From NCBI GenBank assembly GCA_021200345.1, contig JAJQGR010000112.1, forward strand, positions 1 to 5,036: a DNA stretch of 5,036 nucleotides, written 5' to 3'. Below are positions 1-5,036 of the stretch, piece by piece. Each line of letters opens with the position of its first letter. Position 1 is the first letter of the stretch. The position numbers were made by a program, and so were the translations under genes. This stretch comes from Lachnospiraceae bacterium. GTDB taxonomy: Bacteria > Bacillota > Clostridia > Lachnospirales > Lachnospiraceae. Under the pieces are notes generated by a model. It was not told the origin of the DNA. It searched no databases and was given only the letters and a program-made list of their open reading frames with translations.

Positions 1-480
1 TCCGTACTGCACGAAACCCATCTTCTCATACAGTCTTCGTCCTCGCTCGTTCCCCTCAATATACTCCAGTTCGATCTGGCGCACCTGTCTTTGTTCGGCG
101 ATACGGATCATTTCCTCAAACATCGCCGTGCCGATCCCAAGACCCCAGTATTTCTGAAGAATACCAATCATAACCTCTGCGCGATGTTTCGTTTTGATTT
201 TATTATAAAATACAATCTGGCAGTTTCCCGCGATTTCTCCTTCCATCTCACAGACAATCATGAGCTGATTTTCTGACTGATTGATGCTGTCCAGATATGC
301 TGCTTCCTGCGCAGGTGTCTGCGTACACTCCTCCGGATAACGAATGACAAACTCTGTCTCCGCCGCACAAATTCTTAAGTAATCCATCATGGCTTCCGCC
401 TCTGAAAATGTCGCGGATGGAGTACGGAAAAGTGCTGACTGGCCGCTTTTCAGGGATACTTTTTTGGACTCATAATTCAT
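1..480 (-). CDS. GNAT family N-acetyltransferase, C-terminus cut by window edge
   Basis: This reading frame is open from an ATG at 480-478 to the window edge, giving 160 residues. It is a GNAT-type acetyltransferase, expected to move an acetyl group from acetyl-CoA to an amine; the acceptor cannot be read from sequence. The acetyl-CoA binding motif A is visible at residues about 104-120, with the Q-x-x-G-x-G/A-like segment QKYWGLGIGTA at 109-119. It is followed by a helix and the typical late motif GNERGRRLYEKMGF at 143-156, where N144 and Y151 sit at usual cofactor-proximal places. Proteins of this type are usually about 170-190 residues, so perhaps 15-30 residues are missing beyond base 1. 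A strong AGGAGG at 490-495, nine bases upstream, supports the start. The gene begins 16 bp after the stop of the SdpI-like gene, so the two are probably one transcript. The protein is likely cytoplasmic. It is not closely similar to the other two GNATs in the window. Confidence 0.88.
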   Translation of the reverse strand, partial: MNYESKKVSLKSGQSALFRTPSATFSEAEAMMDYLRICAAETEFVIRYPEECTQTPAQEAAYLDSINQSENQLMIVCEMEGEIAGNCQIVFYNKIKTKHRAEVMIGILQKYWGLGIGTAMFEEMIRIAEQRQVRQIELEYIEGNERGRRLYEKMGFVQYG

Positions 481-496
481 GAAAATATTCCTCCTG

Positions 497-856
497 CTAG
501 TTAAAATGCTTTTTCAACGCAATTTCCGTTGGAATAATCGATCCAATTAAAAATATCAGTTCTACCGTCGTCACAACTGTACATAATATTCCCAACACAT
601 CCTCATCCGATCCGTAAAACACAACATGAACCGGCACCGCCAGAATCAGAAATCCCCATCCGGCCCTCCACCAGAGCTTTCCCGCAAACTCATGCGCAAA
701 TTTCCAGGTATCCATATTTTTCATCGACTGCTTTGTCCTGTACCCAACCACACCGTTAATCTGTTTTGGGCAATGCCTCCACATCATTCTCCCGGCAATG
801 ATCATGAGCACCGGGATCAGGCAATCGCACAGGAATATAAACCACCAGAACCACAT
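497..856 (-). CDS. SdpI-like small membrane protein
   Basis: This is a 119-residue hydrophobic protein with three probable membrane helices, at residues about 3-21, 66-81 and 86-108. Between the first two lies the signature of the SdpI domain: GYRT at 38-41, then S44, W51, H55 and a K-LWW stretch at 60-63. In Bacillus subtilis SdpI protects cells from the SdpC toxin and signals to the SdpR repressor. Most short relatives have no proven role, so immunity is only a possibility here. This protein matches about the C-terminal half of B. subtilis SdpI (about 207 residues) and lacks its extra N-terminal helices; this short form is common. No toxin gene or SdpR-like repressor is seen beside it. The start at 856-854 is supported by a GGAGG-rich site at 866-874. 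The stop TAG at 499-497 lies just before the ribosome binding site of the downstream GNAT gene, suggesting an operon. Confidence 0.85.
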   Translation of the reverse strand: MWFWWFIFLCDCLIPVLMIIAGRMMWRHCPKQINGVVGYRTKQSMKNMDTWKFAHEFAGKLWWRAGWGFLILAVPVHVVFYGSDEDVLGILCTVVTTVELIFLIGSIIPTEIALKKHFN

Positions 857-898
857 ATAAATCGCATCCTCCCCATATAATTGTATTTCGTTTTATTA

Positions 899-920
899 AA
901 CTTCCCGGCAAACCGGAGTT
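899..920 (-). terminator. Weak hairpin after the HD-domain gene
   Basis: Read on the minus strand, AACT-CCGG pairs with CCGG-AGTT around a four-base TTTG loop, with a two-base GA bulge. It starts eight bases after the HD-domain gene's stop and runs into TTTAATAAAA. The tail is A/T rich but not a clean run of T, so this is at best a weak terminator or attenuator before the SdpI-like gene. It may also act only as an mRNA 3'-end stabiliser. Confidence 0.25.
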
Positions 921-927
921 CTGCGGA

Positions 928-1512
928 TCAGATATGAAATCTTTCTTTTTCCACAGCCTCATACAGGTCTCTTCCCATCTTTTCTTCAAAATAAGACTTC
1001 AGGTAAATATTATTTTCCCATTTATCCTGCGCATATGAACCATATCGATTTTTCACATCGTTCATGCGATCCACAATATCCATTACAAAACCAGCCCCGG
1101 AAATTGCATCACATAACTGAATCAGACGATCATAGTCATCATAGACCGCTTCCTCTAATTTCCTGATAATTTCCTCTGTTTCCGATTCTGTAGCATCCCG
1201 GTTTCCGACATAATTGTCAATGCTTTGCACATTAAAGGAATGTGTCAGACAGATTTTTGCCGCCTCATCATATCCTAAGTCCATCATATATCGGTATCCA
1301 TCGATCACATGTCCCAAGTGCCTTTTCCCGAATCTCCTGCCAATATCATGAAGCAATCCTGCGATATATGCTTTATCCGCATCCATACCAGTTTGTTTTG
1401 CAATACACTGCGCACAATGGGCTACTGTTCTGCTATGATCTCCCCATGGTCCCGGATTCATCGACTCGCCTTCCCTTAGAATCTCTTCCGCTCGTTCTTT
1501 TGTAGGTAACAT
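928..1512 (-). CDS. HD-domain metal-dependent phosphohydrolase
   Basis: This is a 194-residue soluble protein of the HD superfamily, which contains metal-dependent phosphohydrolases acting on nucleotides or other phosphate esters. The metal ligands are visible in order: H26 in GDHSRTVAH, the H55-D56 pair in LLHDIGRR (the HDIG variant), H91 in THSF, and D135 in LCDAIS. All are present, so the enzyme should be active. The substrate cannot be told. Its size is close to YqeK-like Ap4A hydrolases, but I cannot assign it to that group from motifs alone. The ATG start at 1512-1510 is supported by AGGAAGG at 1519-1525, six bases upstream. It lies 124 bp after the amidohydrolase gene and 71 bp before the SdpI-like gene. 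A weak hairpin follows the stop, so it may be transcribed with its neighbours or alone. No membrane segment is present. Confidence 0.9.
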   Translation of the reverse strand: MLPTKERAEEILREGESMNPGPWGDHSRTVAHCAQCIAKQTGMDADKAYIAGLLHDIGRRFGKRHLGHVIDGYRYMMDLGYDEAAKICLTHSFNVQSIDNYVGNRDATESETEEIIRKLEEAVYDDYDRLIQLCDAISGAGFVMDIVDRMNDVKNRYGSYAQDKWENNIYLKSYFEEKMGRDLYEAVEKERFHI

Positions 1513-1636
1513 AAATATCCTTCCTCTCTCTATCTATCGATTTTGAATCGGCAAACTGGAAATTGCACTTTATCACTGCTCTAAGATTAGAAATTTGAGA
1601 CAGAAGAACGCTTTTTTTCTAACACAATCAAAATCT

Positions 1637-2470
1637 TCACTCTGGCAAGCCTAAAATCTCACTAATATTTCGGAATGCGATTCTCTCAATCTCCTCATCA
1701 GTAAAATCCATTTGATTCAGGATGTCACAATACGTTTCATAAATGTCTTGCGGCTCCACTCCGTGCACCTGTGGGTAATCAGTTGCAAAAATAAGTCTCT
1801 TCGCACCAAATTCCTTTAAGATTCGATTTGCCAGTGAAATTCCATAAATCCGTACAAGTTCCGGTAGAAAAGTGGAAATATCTACATACTCTGTTCCCTC
1901 AAGCGCATCCTGCCATCGGCAGCCTCCCAGGTGAGATATGATAAATGTGCCATCCGGGAAGACTCTCGAAAGATTATGTATCCGATCTGGTGCGCACAAC
2001 GAGAAATCGGTTCCGCCATACGGGTAGGAGTGAATCATAATCGGTACATGTAAATCACACGCCTTGCGGACGACCGGCACCATCTCCAGCGAGTCAATCG
2101 GAATGCCCAGATTCGACGGGTGCAGTTTCAGGCCTTTCAGACCGCACTCTGTCACTGCCTGCTCCAGGAAATAAGGCGCGGTATCATAGAAGTATCCACC
2201 CACAGGAAGAACATCTGCAAAAGCAATAAATTTCCCATCTGAGCAATCCACCATACTGCCAAGCCACTGATTTGTCTGGCTACAGTCCCGATAGTAGGTT
2301 GCCCCCTCGTTGATCGGGACGAGAAGCGCTTTCTCTACATGATATTTTTCCATTAGATCCATATATACATTTGGATCTGCCTGTTTCCATACGCCGTCGA
2401 TCCACTCCAGTGTCTCCGGCGGAACCAGATGCACATGTGCATCTATTTTTTTTACTGTTTTCCAATCCAT
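1637..2470 (-). CDS. Amidohydrolase-2 family metal-dependent hydrolase
   Basis: This is a 277-residue TIM-barrel hydrolase or decarboxylase of the amidohydrolase-related (amidohydrolase 2) family, which includes ACMSD and gamma-resorcylate decarboxylase. The metal-binding residues follow the family order: H12-x-H14 at the end of the first strand (IDAHVHL), then GLKLHP at 113-118, H147 in IMIHSYPYG, H180 in IISHLGG, and the catalytic D231 in FATDYP. All are present, so it should be a functional enzyme, probably cytoplasmic with one divalent metal ion. The substrate is unknown; hydrolysis or decarboxylation of a small organic acid is inferred from the family only. Length is typical for compact members. 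The start ATG at 2470-2468 has a modest GGAAGA at 2476-2481, five bases upstream. It follows the broken GNAT gene by 74 bp, with no convincing promoter or terminator between them, so it could share that gene's promoter. Confidence 0.9.
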   Translation of the reverse strand: MDWKTVKKIDAHVHLVPPETLEWIDGVWKQADPNVYMDLMEKYHVEKALLVPINEGATYYRDCSQTNQWLGSMVDCSDGKFIAFADVLPVGGYFYDTAPYFLEQAVTECGLKGLKLHPSNLGIPIDSLEMVPVVRKACDLHVPIMIHSYPYGGTDFSLCAPDRIHNLSRVFPDGTFIISHLGGCRWQDALEGTEYVDISTFLPELVRIYGISLANRILKEFGAKRLIFATDYPQVHGVEPQDIYETYCDILNQMDFTDEEIERIAFRNISEILGLPE

Positions 2471-2544
2471 AATATTCTTCCGATTTACAACTTTCGATTT
2501 ATTGCCTTATCTGACTCCTCGGCAACCTTACATACAAGCATTCC

Positions 2545-3006
2545 TCATAAATTCTTCCTGCGCATGATCGCTTCTTCCGTTCTGTATTCCTCAACAAATC
2601 CACATCTTTCAAATAATTTTACAGAAAGATTGTCAATCGCAATATTGTCATATACTCTTTTTATACCAATTCGTCTGGCTTCTTTGCATAATTCATCCAG
2701 CGCATAACCGCCATACCCTCTGCCCCTGAATCTGTCCATAATAATAACATCTATCAGATATTTCTGCTCACCCGGATTATAATGATATGCACACTCCCCA
2801 ACCAGGCTGCCTGCCTCATTTTTGATATAACGATAAAATTTATCACGATCGGCATGACCAACCCAGTAAGTTTACCAGTCGTTCCATCTATCTTCATGAA
2901 ATGAAATAACTACACCCCACTTTTTGTTATAGGACATGGTGTTTTCATCTGAGAGCAGTTCTTTTCTAAACCATAAATCAGAAATCTGCGGCTTTACCAG
3001 TTTCAT
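2545..3006 (-). pseudogene. GNAT acetyltransferase gene broken by an in-frame TAA
   Basis: From the ATG at 3006-3004 one frame reads through 153 codons to TGA at 2547-2545, interrupted only at codon 45 by TAA (2874-2872). On both sides it is a continuous GNAT protein. Before the stop it contains LWFRKELLSDENTMSYN (residues 11-27) and ends in RWNDW. After it come TYWVG, FYRYIKN, VGECAYHYN and a motif A of the form V-I-x-x-x-R-G-R-G-Y-G at about 87-99. The late motif NLSVKLFERCGF is at 126-137. Relatives carry an aromatic-rich W-x-x-W/Y-x-x-W stretch here, so a Tyr codon (TAT or TAC) changed to TAA is likely. No frameshift is needed to join the halves. The second half alone could start at Met90 (2739), but it would lack the N-terminal half of the fold and has no good ribosome binding site. 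A sequencing error is possible. A strong promoter lies upstream. Confidence 0.8.
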
Positions 3007-3062
3007 TTCATTTTCTCTGTTGGGTAGCTCCACTGAAGTGTACGCAGTCGTTTTGATTTCAT
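3003..3062 (-). other. Possible 19-codon leader frame before the broken GNAT gene
   Basis: The best ribosome binding site in this area (TGAGGAGA at 3071-3078) is placed eight bases before an ATG at 3062-3060. That ATG opens a 19-codon frame which ends in TGA at 3005-3003, overlapping the GNAT start as ATGA. It may be a leader peptide giving translational coupling. It could also be the original start of the GNAT gene, thrown out of frame by a duplicated 5-bp unit (TTCAT twice at 3002-3011 on the plus strand). Removing one unit joins the two frames. The peptide itself shows no known motif. Relatives I know of start near MKLVKP, which favours the leader reading. Confidence 0.3.
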
Positions 3063-3070
3063 ATTATATT

Positions 3071-3078
3071 TCTCCTCA
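3071..3078 (-). promoter_or_regulatory. Strong ribosome binding site before ATG 3062
   Basis: TGAGGAGA on the minus strand is eight bases from the ATG at 3062-3060. It does not fit the likely GNAT start at 3006, which is more than 60 bases away and has only AGAGAAA nearby. This mismatch is the reason for considering a leader frame or a frameshift. Confidence 0.6.
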
Positions 3079-3085
3079 CAGGTAA

Positions 3086-3104
3086 ATACTGTCCAGATCA
3101 GTAT
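3086..3104 (-). promoter_or_regulatory. Dyad overlapping the -10 box, possible operator
   Basis: ATACTG and CAGTAT form a perfect 6-bp inverted repeat separated by seven bases (3086-3091 and 3099-3104). It covers the -10 element and the expected transcription start near 3093 of the promoter at 3100-3128. That is a usual place for a repressor site. No regulator gene is present in the window, so the function is inferred only from position and symmetry. Confidence 0.35.
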
Positions 3105-3128
3105 AGCAAACCTTACTTTCCTTTACAA
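3100..3128 (-). promoter_or_regulatory. Sigma-A type extended -10 promoter
   Basis: On the minus strand, TTGTAA (3128-3123, -35) and TATACT (3105-3100, -10) are separated by exactly 17 bases. The -10 is preceded by TG one base upstream, making an extended -10. Transcription would begin near 3093 and run into the broken GNAT gene, and perhaps on to the amidohydrolase gene. It is the clearest promoter in the window. Confidence 0.65.
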
Positions 3129-3152
3129 TTTAAGTTTTTATGAAGATAACAA

Positions 3153-3180
3153 AATGCGTAACAGTCGCCCGCTCCGCATT
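3153..3180 (-). terminator. Weak terminator-like inverted repeat after GNAT gene
   Basis: AATGCG and CGCATT form a 6-bp stem around a 16-base GC-rich loop. On the minus strand it is followed by TTGTTATCTT. It lies between the 256-residue GNAT gene and the next promoter, where a terminator would be expected. The stem is short and the loop long, so support is weak. Confidence 0.25.
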
Positions 3181-3203
3181 CACAATACTCTTCTATTCTC
3201 AAA

Positions 3204-3227
3204 GGAATGTTTCACGTGAAACATTCC
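3204..3227. promoter_or_regulatory. parS: parS centromere site (ParB binding)
   Basis: The 16 bases at 3208-3223 read TGTTTCACGTGAAACA, an exact match to the Firmicute parS consensus bound by ParB (Spo0J). The symmetry extends four bases each way (GGAA and TTCC), making a 24-bp perfect palindrome. ParB loads here as a CTP-dependent clamp, spreads along the DNA, and with ParA and SMC organises and separates chromosome origins. The site is intergenic, 15 bp after the stop of the 256-residue GNAT gene. It sits about 900 bp from rsmG, matching the known concentration of parS sites near the origin. No ParA or ParB gene is in this window. As RNA it would also form a strong hairpin, but no T-run follows on either side, so a terminator role is unlikely to be primary. 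Confidence 0.95.
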
Positions 3228-3242
3228 CATTATCCGTTGCTG

Positions 3243-4013
3243 TCACTCATTCATTTTATCCACAATTTTCGCAGGCTTCACAGTCATCTCCACCCACGCC
3301 GGGGCAAATCCACTGCGGATTGCGTTCCGTGCGGAACGGATATTTGACCAGGCGCAGCAATAAAAAGGCACTTTGTCTCTCTTCAGAATCTCAACAGCCA
3401 ACCTACTCGTCAGTGATGATGCAATGCCCTTCCTTCGATACTCCGTCAGGACATCTACACCAATCTGCCACATAGAGTCACAATCAGCAGAGCACGCCGC
3501 CAGGCCGACCAATTTACCATTATCATACGCGCCTGCGCCAAGCACATCCAGTTTTTTTCTATCTTCACAGAGGGCATTGCTCCATTCTTTCCGATATAAG
3601 TTGGAAAAATCTTTCTGGTTCAGAATTTTAATTTCATAATCACAAAGTAATTCCGCCAGTCGGTCAGGATCCGGCAGGAAATATTCCGCCATAAAGCAGA
3701 TTTTCTGACCCATCGGCGCAAGGCGCTCAGCGAGCCAGTTCATGGAAGGTGTTTCAAAGCAATGGTAAAAATCAAACTTATGAATGTATTCCCAGACAAG
3801 GTCTCTGTACTCCGATTTTACAGAGGCAACGATATTGCTGCCGTATGACACTAAATTACAGGTGATGGGTTCCTTATAATATATTCTGGCCCGTTCACCG
3901 AGCGCGAAGTCAACCATCACATGGTCTGGTTTCAGGAAATCTTCCATGGTGCAGTGATTATCCGCGGCTGATTGCTCCATGGCGATTTCAAGGATTTCCT
4001 GTTTTGTGTACAT
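3243..4013 (-). CDS. GNAT family N-acetyltransferase with N-terminal extension
   Basis: This 256-residue protein has a GNAT acetyltransferase domain in its C-terminal half (about 125-256). Motif A is at about 184-204, with the pyrophosphate-binding segment RRKGIA at 193-198 following the strand IGVDVL. The later motif is AWSNIRSARNAIRSGF at 221-236, where N224 and S227 are in the usual cofactor-contact region. The first 115 or so residues are not a recognised motif to me and may form a degenerate second GNAT-like lobe, as in other two-lobe family members; that is inference. The acceptor substrate is unknown. The ATG start at 4013-4011 has CAGGAGAAA with AGGAG at 4025-4029, 11 bases away. It lies 103 bp after rsmG, so it may have its own promoter, but only a -10-like TATACT (4074-4069) without a good -35 is seen. 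Its final codons contain a perfect DnaA box, and parS follows the stop. Confidence 0.88.
   Translation of the reverse strand: MYTKQEILEIAMEQSAADNHCTMEDFLKPDHVMVDFALGERARIYYKEPITCNLVSYGSNIVASVKSEYRDLVWEYIHKFDFYHCFETPSMNWLAERLAPMGQKICFMAEYFLPDPDRLAELLCDYEIKILNQKDFSNLYRKEWSNALCEDRKKLDVLGAGAYDNGKLVGLAACSADCDSMWQIGVDVLTEYRRKGIASSLTSRLAVEILKRDKVPFYCCAWSNIRSARNAIRSGFAPAWVEMTVKPAKIVDKMNE
3256..3264 (+). promoter_or_regulatory. Perfect DnaA-box 9-mer
   Basis: TTATCCACA, the consensus box bound by the replication initiator DnaA, occurs on the plus strand inside the last codons of the GNAT gene, 32 bp from the parS core. A given 9-mer is expected about 0.04 times in both strands of a window this size. 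It stands alone: nearest variants are TTTTCCACA at 947-955 and a one-mismatch TGTGGGTAA near 1769-1777. It is therefore not an origin by itself, and the codons (Val-Asp-Lys) may explain it by chance. Confidence 0.4.
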
Positions 4014-4080
4014 GGTCTAAGTTTCTCCTGTTTTTATACTGTTACGCTGACGGGTTTGAGCCTGTGTTAGTATAAATAAA

Positions 4081-4094
4081 TTCAAAAATTTGAA
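4081..4094. repeat. AT-rich inverted repeat between rsmG and GNAT gene
   Basis: TTCAAA and TTTGAA are perfect inverted arms separated by two A bases. They lie seven bases upstream, on the minus strand, of a -10-like TATACT (4074-4069). No convincing -35 exists at the right spacing. It could be an operator-type site or plain AT-rich spacer. It is not GC-rich enough to be a normal rsmG terminator. Confidence 0.3.
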
Positions 4095-4116
4095 CTTTTC
4101 AAAAAATTGTCCATTA

Positions 4117-4812
4117 TCAAATCGGCTCTTTCGCCGGCAGCCCGGCCTTTCTTGGATATTTCTTTGGCGTTGCTTTTACCTTATCAATCAGAAATAACAC
4201 CCGATACTCTTCCTCTCCCAAGTGAAATTCCACTTTTTTCTCATATGCTCCACCCAAAAGAGAGATTGCCTTTGCGGCCTCCCCGATTTCCTCCAGACCC
4301 TTCTGTGATTTGTAGGGCACGAAATACCCGCCTCTCCTCACAAAAGGCAGACAGTATTCGCTTAAGGTGCTCATGTTGGCGACAGCTCTGCTGACACAGA
4401 TGTCATATTTTTCACGATAGGCCGGATTTCTGGCGAAATCCTCCGCACGGCCGTGAAGCGCCGTCACATTTTCCAGCTGCAGCTTCTCTGTCACTTCATT
4501 TAAAAAATTGACCCGCTTATTCAAAGAATCCAGCAATGTAACCTTCAGATGCGGAAACACGATTTTTAAAGGAATGCCGGGGAACCCGGCGCCGGTTCCC
4601 ACATCAATCAGAGTAGTACAGATTGATAAATCGACCCCTTTCACTAAAGAAACGCTGTCCGCGAAGTGTTTCTCACAGACCTCTTCAAAATTCGTAATAG
4701 CTGTGAGATTCATCACGGAATTCCATTCGATCAGCAGGTTGTAATATTGAAGAAACTGGTCTTTCTGATGTTCTGTCAATGTAATGTTGAACTGGCTAAA
4801 ATATTTGTCCAT
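4117..4812 (-). CDS. rsmG: 16S rRNA (guanine527-N7)-methyltransferase RsmG (GidB)
   Basis: RsmG adds a methyl group from S-adenosylmethionine to N7 of G527 in 16S rRNA (E. coli numbering), in the cytoplasm on the small subunit. In many bacteria its loss gives low-level streptomycin resistance. The 231-residue length is normal for Firmicutes. Visible family marks are WNSVMNLTAI at 30-39, the SAM-binding motif LIDVGTGAGFPGIPLKI at 68-84, the acidic D95 in LLDSLNKR, GRAED at 121-125, SRAVA at 141-145 and PYKS at 166-169. The conserved tail KKYPRKAGLPAKEPI ends the protein. The start ATG at 4812-4810 has only a weak GGGAAAG about 14 bases upstream. It follows mnmG by 31 bp, so it is probably translated from the mnmG transcript. 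No break or oddity is seen. Confidence 0.98.
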   Translation of the reverse strand: MDKYFSQFNITLTEHQKDQFLQYYNLLIEWNSVMNLTAITNFEEVCEKHFADSVSLVKGVDLSICTTLIDVGTGAGFPGIPLKIVFPHLKVTLLDSLNKRVNFLNEVTEKLQLENVTALHGRAEDFARNPAYREKYDICVSRAVANMSTLSEYCLPFVRRGGYFVPYKSQKGLEEIGEAAKAISLLGGAYEKKVEFHLGEEEYRVLFLIDKVKATPKKYPRKAGLPAKEPI

Positions 4813-4843
4813 AATGTATCGTTTTGCTTTCCCATTTTTCTCG

Positions 4844-5036
4844 CTAACGCCGTTTCGCCTCCATATACACCAGCAGTACGCTGATATCCGCCGGGGACAC
4901 GCCGCTGATCCGGCTGGCCTGGCCGATATTCACCGGCAAGAATTTTTTCAGCTTCTGTCTGGCCTCAATCCGTAAGCTCGGTACCTGATCATAGTCAAAA
5001 TCCGGCGGGATTTTTTTCTTTTCCATTTTCTTAAAC
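4844..5036 (-). CDS. mnmG: tRNA uridine-5-carboxymethylaminomethyl synthesis enzyme MnmG (GidA), C-terminal end only
   Basis: The frame is open to the right edge and ends at TAG (4846-4844), giving the last 63 residues or so of a protein normally about 620-640 long. The segment is typical of the MnmG C-terminal helical domain: DFDYDQVPSLRIEAR, then LKKFLPVNIGQASRISGVSPADISVLLVYME, of which the GQASRISGVSPADI part is highly conserved. With MnmE, MnmG uses FAD and folate to modify the wobble uridine (U34) of several tRNAs. This C-terminal domain makes the contact with MnmE and tRNA. An ATG at 5026-5024 is an internal methionine, not the start, because codons upstream of it (Phe-Lys-Lys) continue the protein. 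The order mnmG then rsmG is the usual origin-proximal arrangement. Confidence 0.97.
   Translation of the reverse strand, partial: FKKMEKKKIPPDFDYDQVPSLRIEARQKLKKFLPVNIGQASRISGVSPADISVLLVYMEAKRR

Noticed and set aside
1538..1550. Small hairpin CGATT-TTG-AATCG upstream of the HD-domain gene
   Set aside because: A 5-bp AT-rich stem with a 3-base loop is too weak to support a riboswitch or terminator; the rest of 1513-1636 shows no clear promoter either.
2545..2739. Separate 64-residue protein
   Set aside because: It is the C-terminal part of the broken GNAT gene; the frame continues upstream with matching family sequence, and the internal Met has no good ribosome binding site.
2872..2874. Recoding of the in-frame TAA as an amino acid
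   Set aside because: TAA is not the selenocysteine (TGA) or pyrrolysine (TAG) codon, no recoding element is seen, and other genes in the window use the standard code with TGA and TAG stops.
3256..3264. Replication origin (oriC) in this window
   Set aside because: Only one perfect DnaA box occurs, with no cluster, no DNA-unwinding element and no dnaA gene, so the window is near an origin but does not show one.
3323..3338. Inverted repeat CGTTCCG-TG-CGGAACG
   Set aside because: It is inside the 256-residue GNAT gene, coding the conserved SARNAIRSGF region; there is no sign of a separate function.
3140..3475. Plus-strand reading frame crossing parS
   Set aside because: It runs antisense to a clear GNAT gene and across the parS palindrome, has no ribosome binding site, and its product has no recognisable motif.
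4580..4600. Near-perfect GC-rich palindrome (GGGAACC...GGTTCCC)
   Set aside because: It lies inside the rsmG codons for the conserved SAM-binding GTGAGFPG motif, so codon choice explains it; no T-run or spacer position supports a terminator.

Overview
The window looks like a chromosomal, origin-proximal segment from a low-to-mid GC Firmicute, most likely class Clostridia (possibly Lachnospiraceae). This rests on AGGAGG-type ribosome binding sites before most genes, the MnmG and RsmG sequences, a consensus Firmicute-type parS site, and the GNAT/SdpI-like gene content. The taxonomic call is an inference from style; no search was run. Every gene I can support is on the minus strand, so transcription runs from high to low coordinates.

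Right end (about 4117-5036): the last 63 or so codons of mnmG (tRNA uridine modification) are followed 31 bp later by complete rsmG (16S rRNA G527 methyltransferase). This mnmG-rsmG pair classically lies next to the replication origin and upstream of parA-parB in Firmicutes. No parA or parB is present here.

Middle (about 2545-4116): a 256-residue GNAT acetyltransferase gene is followed by a 180-bp non-coding spacer. The spacer holds a perfect parS site (TGTTTCACGTGAAACA) centred in a 24-bp perfect palindrome, a weak terminator-like hairpin, and a good extended -10 promoter with an overlapping dyad. A perfect DnaA-box 9-mer lies 32 bp from parS, inside the last codons of the GNAT gene. The promoter drives a second GNAT gene that appears broken by one in-frame TAA at codon 45. 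Its strongest ribosome binding site serves an out-of-frame ATG that opens a 19-codon frame ending in ATGA overlap with the GNAT start.

Left half (1-2544): four accessory genes lie in one direction. They are an amidohydrolase-2 type metal-dependent hydrolase, an HD-domain phosphohydrolase, a short SdpI-like membrane protein, and a third GNAT acetyltransferase cut by the window edge. The last two are only 16 bp apart and are probably co-transcribed.

The housekeeping part (MnmG, RsmG, parS) concerns translation fidelity and chromosome segregation. The rest is a loose set of small-molecule modifying enzymes (three different GNATs, two hydrolases) and one membrane protein, with no clear shared pathway. 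I see no defence system, CRISPR array, transposon, tRNA or rRNA. The most notable item is the parS site with its neighbouring DnaA box; I do not see evidence of a wholly new biological system.
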